From the NCBI GenBank assembly GCA_949987565.1, contig OX465110.1, positions 20,479,773 to 20,543,772 of the forward strand: a DNA stretch of 64,000 nucleotides, given 5' to 3'. The position numbers and the translations under genes are program-made. Each line of letters begins with the position of its first letter. Position 1 is the stretch's first letter. The DNA comes from Luidia sarsii (Eukaryota > Echinodermata > Asteroidea > Paxillosida > Luidiidae). The notes under the pieces were generated by a model, which saw nothing but the letters and a program-made list of their open reading frames with translations, ran no database searches and was not told the origin of the DNA. Shown piece by piece: positions 52,334-64,000 of this stretch.

Positions 52334-52815
52334 AAGGCGTTCGGTCGAACTTCCTTCGGATCGCCAGCAGTTTGTCAAGCGTTCGGTGCAGTTCGTCAAG
52401 CGTTCGGTGCAGTTTGCCAAACGTTCGGTGCAGTTTGTCAAGCGTTCGGTGCAGTTCGTCAAGCGTTCGGTGCAGTTTGCCAAACGTTCGGTGCAGTTTG
52501 TCAAGCGTTCGGTGCAGTTCGTCAAGCGTTCGGTGCAGTTTGCCAAACGTTCGGTGCAGTTTGTCAAGCGTTCGGTGCAGTTTGCCAAACGTTCGGGGCA
52601 GTTTGTCAATCGTTCGGTGCAGTTTGTCAGCGTTCGATGCAGTTTGTCAAGCGTTCGGTGCAGTTCGTCAAGCGTTCGGTGCAGTTTGCCAAACGTTCGG
52701 TGCAGTTTGTCAAGCGTTCGGTGCAGTTTGCCAAACGTTCGGGGCAGTTTGTCAATCGTTCGGTGCAGTTTGTCAGCGTTCGATGCAGTTGGTCAAGCGT
52801 TCGGAGAGTTTTTCA
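52334..52815 (+). repeat. 20-bp minisatellite open in all three plus frames
   Basis: About 24 copies of AAGCGTTCGGTGCAGTTTGTC-like units, grouped in a 60-bp pattern (TTCGTCAAG, TTTGCCAAA, TTTGTCAAG). Since 20 is not a multiple of three, the frames read the same repeat shifted (QFVKRSV, SSVRCSL, AFGAVCQ). No start context or homology supports a protein. Confidence 0.85.
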
Positions 52816-53005
52816 CAGCGCGTTCAGTGCGTTATTAACCCGTGGGCGTTGCGCTTCTGTCCTATTAACGTCGCCGTCACTCACAAAACATACTCTGCAG
52901 AACAAAGGCCTATCGTAACAGCTTCTTCCCTCGTTCAGCCTCTCGGGAATTCCCTTCCTGGATCGTGGTTTTCCTCCTGCCTACGATCTTGCCCTTTCTT
53001 TAAGT

Positions 53006-53085
53006 GTCAATTCCTATCTCCAGCCTTCCTGAGTCCCTCTCTATCTCCTTCTTTCCTTAGCCCTTAACCTTGGATGGCTTTATAG
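53006..53085 (+). repeat. 80-bp segment shared with 62431-62512
   Basis: GTCAATTCCTATCTCCAGCC to CCTTAGCCCTTAACCTTG is nearly repeated at 62431-62512, with a short deletion there. A dispersed repeat or copied piece of unknown kind. Confidence 0.6.
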
Positions 53086-54905
53086 CCTTTATCTCCCAAC
53101 CACAGAACCTAAGATTGGAAGTCTAATATTGGAAGAGATAATTGCCTAATTTTCAATTCATATGTTTTGAATGATATGAGCATGATAAAATGGAAATTAA
53201 TGTCTTTTAATTGAACTAAATTGAGAGCTTCACGTATTTTTTTAAAGTTTTATTACTAGGCCCCTATTTGAAATAAAATTGAATATTATAGGATTGTAGC
53301 AAACGTCCAATGATTAAATAACAATAACCAGTTTCCATGCCTTCTTTACAGATTACTTTATTCCAATATTAAAAAGTAAAAATGACCTACATAAATTATA
53401 GTGATTGTCTGAAAATACCGAAAAAGGGATGTGGAATTCTAGGAGGTTGCCATGGTTACGTCTACGGTTAAGACTAATGCATGTGCAGCCTCTCATACGC
53501 TTACAGGAATAAATTCAGGTTATTGCTTAGTAAAGGGTGCATTTGTCGGGCAAACCTTCATTTTTTGTGACAGAAAATCTAATTTGATGTCTGCTTTTGT
53601 GCTGAGGCAATGAAGGGTATTGATTGTATGTACGAGGTCAGGGGTCATGGTCAAACTGCTTATTATGTTTCATAATGTCCTGTGGGCCGTTCGTTCCTAT
53701 TCTTGGCCCCGCCTACTAGGCGTCGTTGATTTTATGCACACTGTCGATTGGGCTGTTGTTTCTCGCACTTGCACAGCACACTCCACCGTGTGGTTCGGTT
53801 TTCATGCACATAAACCAATACAGGCTCTTTCCCACGCACAAACACATTACCAATATCTTTGTGCATCGCCTTCCAAGCTGGCAGGATTCTCAAGAGAGGT
53901 GGGATTGTTAGGGACTTTTTCCCATCCCAAAACCCACACCTTGAATCAACACATGGCCAAGTTGACCGATTTAATCGGTTCGTGCGGTCTTAACTACGTG
54001 ATAAGCGATTCCTTTGAACTCCACAAAGTGTTAATCAGTTAAGTACATTGTACACATTGCATTATCGTGCTTGAAATTTACTACAAATAAATGAAGAAAT
54101 TTCAACGTTGTTTTTTTAAATCAAGGGACTTAATTCTTGGAATTCATAACGGCATATTTCTTGCTAACGATCGAGGCAATTGTTTCTGCTCGGTTTATTA
54201 GGATAAGAGCTCTTACCCAAATCCCCATAAGCCTTTAAATCCTTATTTTGCACAAGTTCCTTGTTTACAAGGTTCCCCGCTAGTCGAGAAATCTGCAAGA
54301 GGCATCCATAGAAATCGGACCCAGTTTATCATAACCAGGTAAGCAATGGGAACAAATAGAAACTCTATACATCTGCACAAGACTCTATGATTGTAACAAG
54401 ATCATTTTAAAATTCTAAATAATTGTTTGCCTCCTGGACAATCATCAGCCCATGAGACCAGATTCTAGTGCAAGTCCCCATCTACCCGAATACACGACCC
54501 TTAAGAAACGCCCAACAAATGCGTTGAAATATTACAATACTCGGTCTATATAAACACTTTGCATAATAGTGAAAGATAGGTGCATTGTGATCGCATTGGA
54601 CACGGCCAGTCAAAACGAAAAAACCGAAAAGAAAAAAATTGCCAAGAGAATATCATGAAGAAAAAGTCCTCAACTAGAAAATGACTGAAATTCGCCGAGA
54701 CGACCACGGCCCGACGACGACGACGCGGGGGGCCCCATTTGGTCCGCTACATGAGGAAACCGCGGTTGCCATGGCAACCGAGAGGAATGCATAATGATTA
54801 CGGTAAACAGGTGCTGCGCAGTGACTGACAGGCTAGACGGGTGAATGTGTGGACTTCTATGACGAACCTAGGTGGCTACGCAGAGTGAAGGGAGGAGATG
54901 TGTGT

Positions 54906-61021
<6,116 letters not shown>

Positions 61022-61173
61022 TGAAGGGTCCCCTCGGTGGAGAGAAAAAAGGAGGCGGAGAGGTGGAGTTGGTAGTCTGGGGCAGGAGTGATCGTGGGGG
61101 CAGAGGCGGTGAATCTACTACTAGCTGGCTGTGAGGGGAGCTGGTTGTGAGGTTGGCCGGGAGCTTAGTGACA

Positions 61174-61188
61174 ATGCGCACTGCGCAT
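61174..61188 (-). promoter_or_regulatory. Shared calmodulin promoter motif, CaM-D copy
   Basis: ATGCGCACTGCGCAT (complement of the CaM-B word) lies 153 bp upstream of the CaM-D ATG. Confidence 0.7.
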
Positions 61189-62684
61189 TTGACGAGCACA
61201 CCTGTCCATAGGGTTGGTCGTTATACCGCTTGTCTACTCCTCCACCCCCACCCCCAACGCTACCCCCTTCACTCCTTTGCTACGCTTAATTGCACAGTCA
61301 ATCGAACTGTGTTTACTGGTAATGTTGCATATCCTTGTACCGTGCTCCGCAGCGTTGGGGGACGTTGTACCTCGCGTGGTGGGTTGGTGTGTTTTTTGTG
61401 TTTATTTGGACCAGCCTGTGTGTCTCTCTCAGTCTGCTTCCTCCAAAAACCGCTTTCCGCCATCAGAATTGAGGCTTTCAGAAAATTGGAGGATCGTACA
61501 ATGGGCCGGCCTTTGGGCTATACGACGTCGTGAAAAATTAACAGCGCTGCAATTTTGCGTTGACCTGCGGGCATTGCGGGTTATATCAGGATGCAGTTTA
61601 TGTCGGGGTGGGAATTTCATGAGGTGGCCAGGTGATCCTAGCAGTAGGAGTAGGATTCGTTTCTTGGGGGGGGGGGCGTAATTATCAAGCCTACATGTGT
61701 TCGCTTCAGGCTAGCATTTGTAATGATTATAGTCCGTACCGCCTTGAGGGAATAGTCTTGGTGACTTCTAGGAATAGTTGATAGGCATTCGTTTGTTGAA
61801 TTTATTCATATTTATTGACTGAAAATATCTGACCTGCCCCAGTATATACACTGTGTTCGTGCATTTCGATGCTTTAATTTTCATTTTCTTTTTCCTTTTC
61901 TGTTTTATTCATTTTTACTGGCTGGTTTGGCTGGCTGGCTGAATTTGATGGTTAGTTGCTGAAGAAAAAAAAATGCTCTCGAAATTAACAAACAGAAAGA
62001 AAATACACTGCAATAAATAAACAAACTATACAATGCTTTTAACAAGAGTCTCAATTTGCTTGGCGTTCATTGAGAGAAATAATTTTATTCAGACTGATGA
62101 TAATGTTAATTAACTGCGCAGATAATTATGCAAAGCGATCACGTCTGATCGTTGGGCACGCCTTCCTTTGTTAGAGGAAATGACAGTTTCCTGAACAGTG
62201 ACGCCCTGTGCAGCTGCTCAGCGATCAGTAATGACCGTGTCTAGTCCACAATGGCCCGGGGCCGATCGACAGCCGCTTTAAGCGCCACAATTTGCTTCAA
62301 GCGAGAAGAATCTTCCTCAAAAGAAGATTCAGGTTGACGGTTAAAGTTCCACTCGTATTTCTTGTCAAGCACCCAATGATTGTTGGAATAAAAATTATAA
62401 GTGAAGTACAACCATGGTTTTAAAAGGAATGTCAATTCCTATCTCCAGCCTTCCCGAGTCTCTATCTCCTTCTTTCCTTAGCCCTTAACCTTGAGTGGCC
62501 TTTTTAGCCTTGTTTCGGGCGATCTTGCATAAAAGATGCATGGTTACAACGAGCATCAAGTGAAATATGATTGGCCATCTCGTTTTAACCAGGGAAGATA
62601 TTTCCTGCTTAGCAGATTTCCACGCTAAGCGGCTCTGTGAAAATGGCCCCTTGTTATTACCTTGTTATTACTTTTTACTGTTCT

Positions 62685-63755
62685 GTGCATAGTGCTGTGG
62701 CTAGTGGTGTTGTATAGTGCTATGACTAGTGGTGTTGCTGGTGCTATGGCTAGTGGTGTTGTATAGTGCTATGGCTAGTGGTGTTGTATAGTGCTATGGC
62801 TTGTGATGTTGTATAGTGCTATGGCTAGTGGTGTTGCTAGTGCTATGGCTAGTGGTGTTGTATAGTGCTATGGCTAGTGGTGTTGTATAGTGCTATGGCT
62901 AGTGGTGTTGCTAGTGCTATGGCTAGTGGTGTTGTATAGTGCTATGGCTAGTGATGTTGTATAGTGCTATGGCTAGTGGTGTTTTATAGTGCTATGGCTA
63001 GTGGTGTTGTATAGTGCTATGGCTAGTGGTGTTGTATAGTGCTATGGCTAGTGGTGTTGTATAGTGCTATGGCTAGTGATGTTGTATAGTGCTATGGCTA
63101 GTGGTGTTGCTAGTGCTATGGCTAGTGGTGTTGTATAGTGCTATATCTAGTGATGTTGTATAGTGCTATGGCTAGTGATGTTGTATAGTGCTATGGCTAG
63201 TGGTGTTGTATAGTGCTATGGCTAGTGGTGTTGTATAGTGCTATGGCTAGTGGTGTTGCTAGTGCTATGGCTAGTGGTGTTGTATAGTGCTATGGCTAGT
63301 GGTGTTGTATAGTGCTATGGCTAGTGGTGTTGCTAGTGCTATGGCTAGTGGTGTTGCTAGTGCTATGGCTAGTGGTGTTGCTAGTGCTATGGCTAGTGGT
63401 GTTGCTAGTGCTATGGCTAGTGTGTTGTATAGTGCTATGGCTAGTGGTGTTGCTAGTGCTATGGCTAGTGGTGTTGCTAGTGCTATGGCTAGTGGTGTTG
63501 TATAGTGCTATGGCTAGTGGTGTTGTATAGTGCTATGGCTAGTGGTGTTGTATAGTGCTATGGCTAGTGGTGTTGTATAGTGCTATGGCTAGTGATGTTG
63601 TATAGTGCTATGGCTAGTGGTGTTGCTAGTGCTATGGCTAGTGGTGTTGCTAGTGCTATGGCTAGTGGTGTTGCTAGTGCTATGGCTAGTGGTGTTGCTA
63701 GTGCTATGGCTAGTGATGTTGCTAGTGCTATGGCTAGTGATGTTGCTATAGTGAA
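62685..63755. repeat. 24/25-bp minisatellite (GCTATGGCTAGTGGTGTT)
   Basis: About 43 units in two forms: 25 bp ending GTATAGT and 24 bp ending GCTAGT. The 24-bp form is a multiple of three, so runs of it keep one frame open and read MASGVASA repeats. It is not a gene. Confidence 0.92.
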
Positions 63756-64000
63756 CTGTGAATTTATCCCATTGAACCCACGCTCGACCGTAGGTCATTG
63801 TTCCTTCGGGGCCACCGTAGAAAACCTTGCACGTTGGTACTCATCCCCCCCCAACCCCCCCCCCCCCAAAAAAAAAACTACGACCGTATACACTGTCCGC
63901 CCAACTGTGGGCGTGGCTAGCCAGTGACTTCCGGGAGGAGACCATGCCCACTTCCCTGAACCTTTTGTGGGTAAATGTCTGGCGTTGCAAATCCTTGCAA

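Larger units (their letters stand above)
51200..54905. other. Space between CaM-C promoter and CaM-D stop
   Basis: Unique sequence around the 52.3 kb minisatellite. The 140-codon frame at 53620-54042 begins with TTG, matches nothing I know and is probably accidental. Confidence 0.5.

Noticed and set aside
53620..54042. 140-codon plus-strand frame
   Set aside because: TTG start, Trp/His-rich without recognisable motifs, no splice or promoter support.
61147..61681. Two overlapping frames upstream of CaM-D
   Set aside because: They run antisense through the CaM-D promoter zone, including the shared promoter motif, and overlap in different frames.
63287..63927. Repetitive MASGVASA and LWLVVLLV frames
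   Set aside because: They arise from the 24/25-bp minisatellite and end where the array ends.

Overview
The window is nuclear DNA from an animal, most likely an invertebrate deuterostome with an AT-rich genome. Genes are split by GT-AG introns, and the space between is full of short foldback elements, tRNA-derived SINEs and minisatellites. The calmodulins keep the classic animal six-exon layout and mostly end in an invertebrate-style MMTSK tail. The repeats look echinoderm-like to me, but I cannot fix the species from sequence alone.

The core is a cluster of four apparently intact calmodulin genes. CaM-A is on the minus strand (17774-21624), CaM-B on the plus strand (27428-34111), CaM-C on the minus strand (45399-50985) and CaM-D on the minus strand (54906-61021). 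A and B are head-to-head, B and C converge, and C and D are tandem. All 24 coding exons could be placed with matching splice sites and phases. The proteins are nearly identical through the four EF hands and differ at the N-terminus, the central linker and the last residues. Exons keep shared and mosaic silent bases while introns look unrelated, which points to gene conversion. Each gene carries the same near-palindrome, ATGCGCAGTGCGCAT or its complement (14 of 15 bases in CaM-C), 117-153 bp upstream of its ATG.

The left 15 kb holds the 5' part of a ZCCHC2/ZCCHC14-family gene on the minus strand. It has an N-terminal exon, a Ser/Pro-rich exon and a PX domain spread over four phase-compatible exons; the rest lies off the left edge or was not found. 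Between CaM-B and CaM-C is an intronless plus-strand gene (37944-38423) with a SINHCAF/FAM60A-type cysteine zinc finger and a coiled coil. It is followed by a nearly identical 250-bp-spaced duplication.

The rest is repeats. There are about 25 copies or fragments of one foldback family (GGCCTGACGTTTCGATCCTA arms), tRNA-like SINEs whose A-box part is amplified in tandem, other foldback elements and at least ten minisatellite arrays. I found no rRNA, CRISPR or viral genes. The several open frames of 60-230 codons inside tandem repeats or antisense to promoters are not convincing genes.
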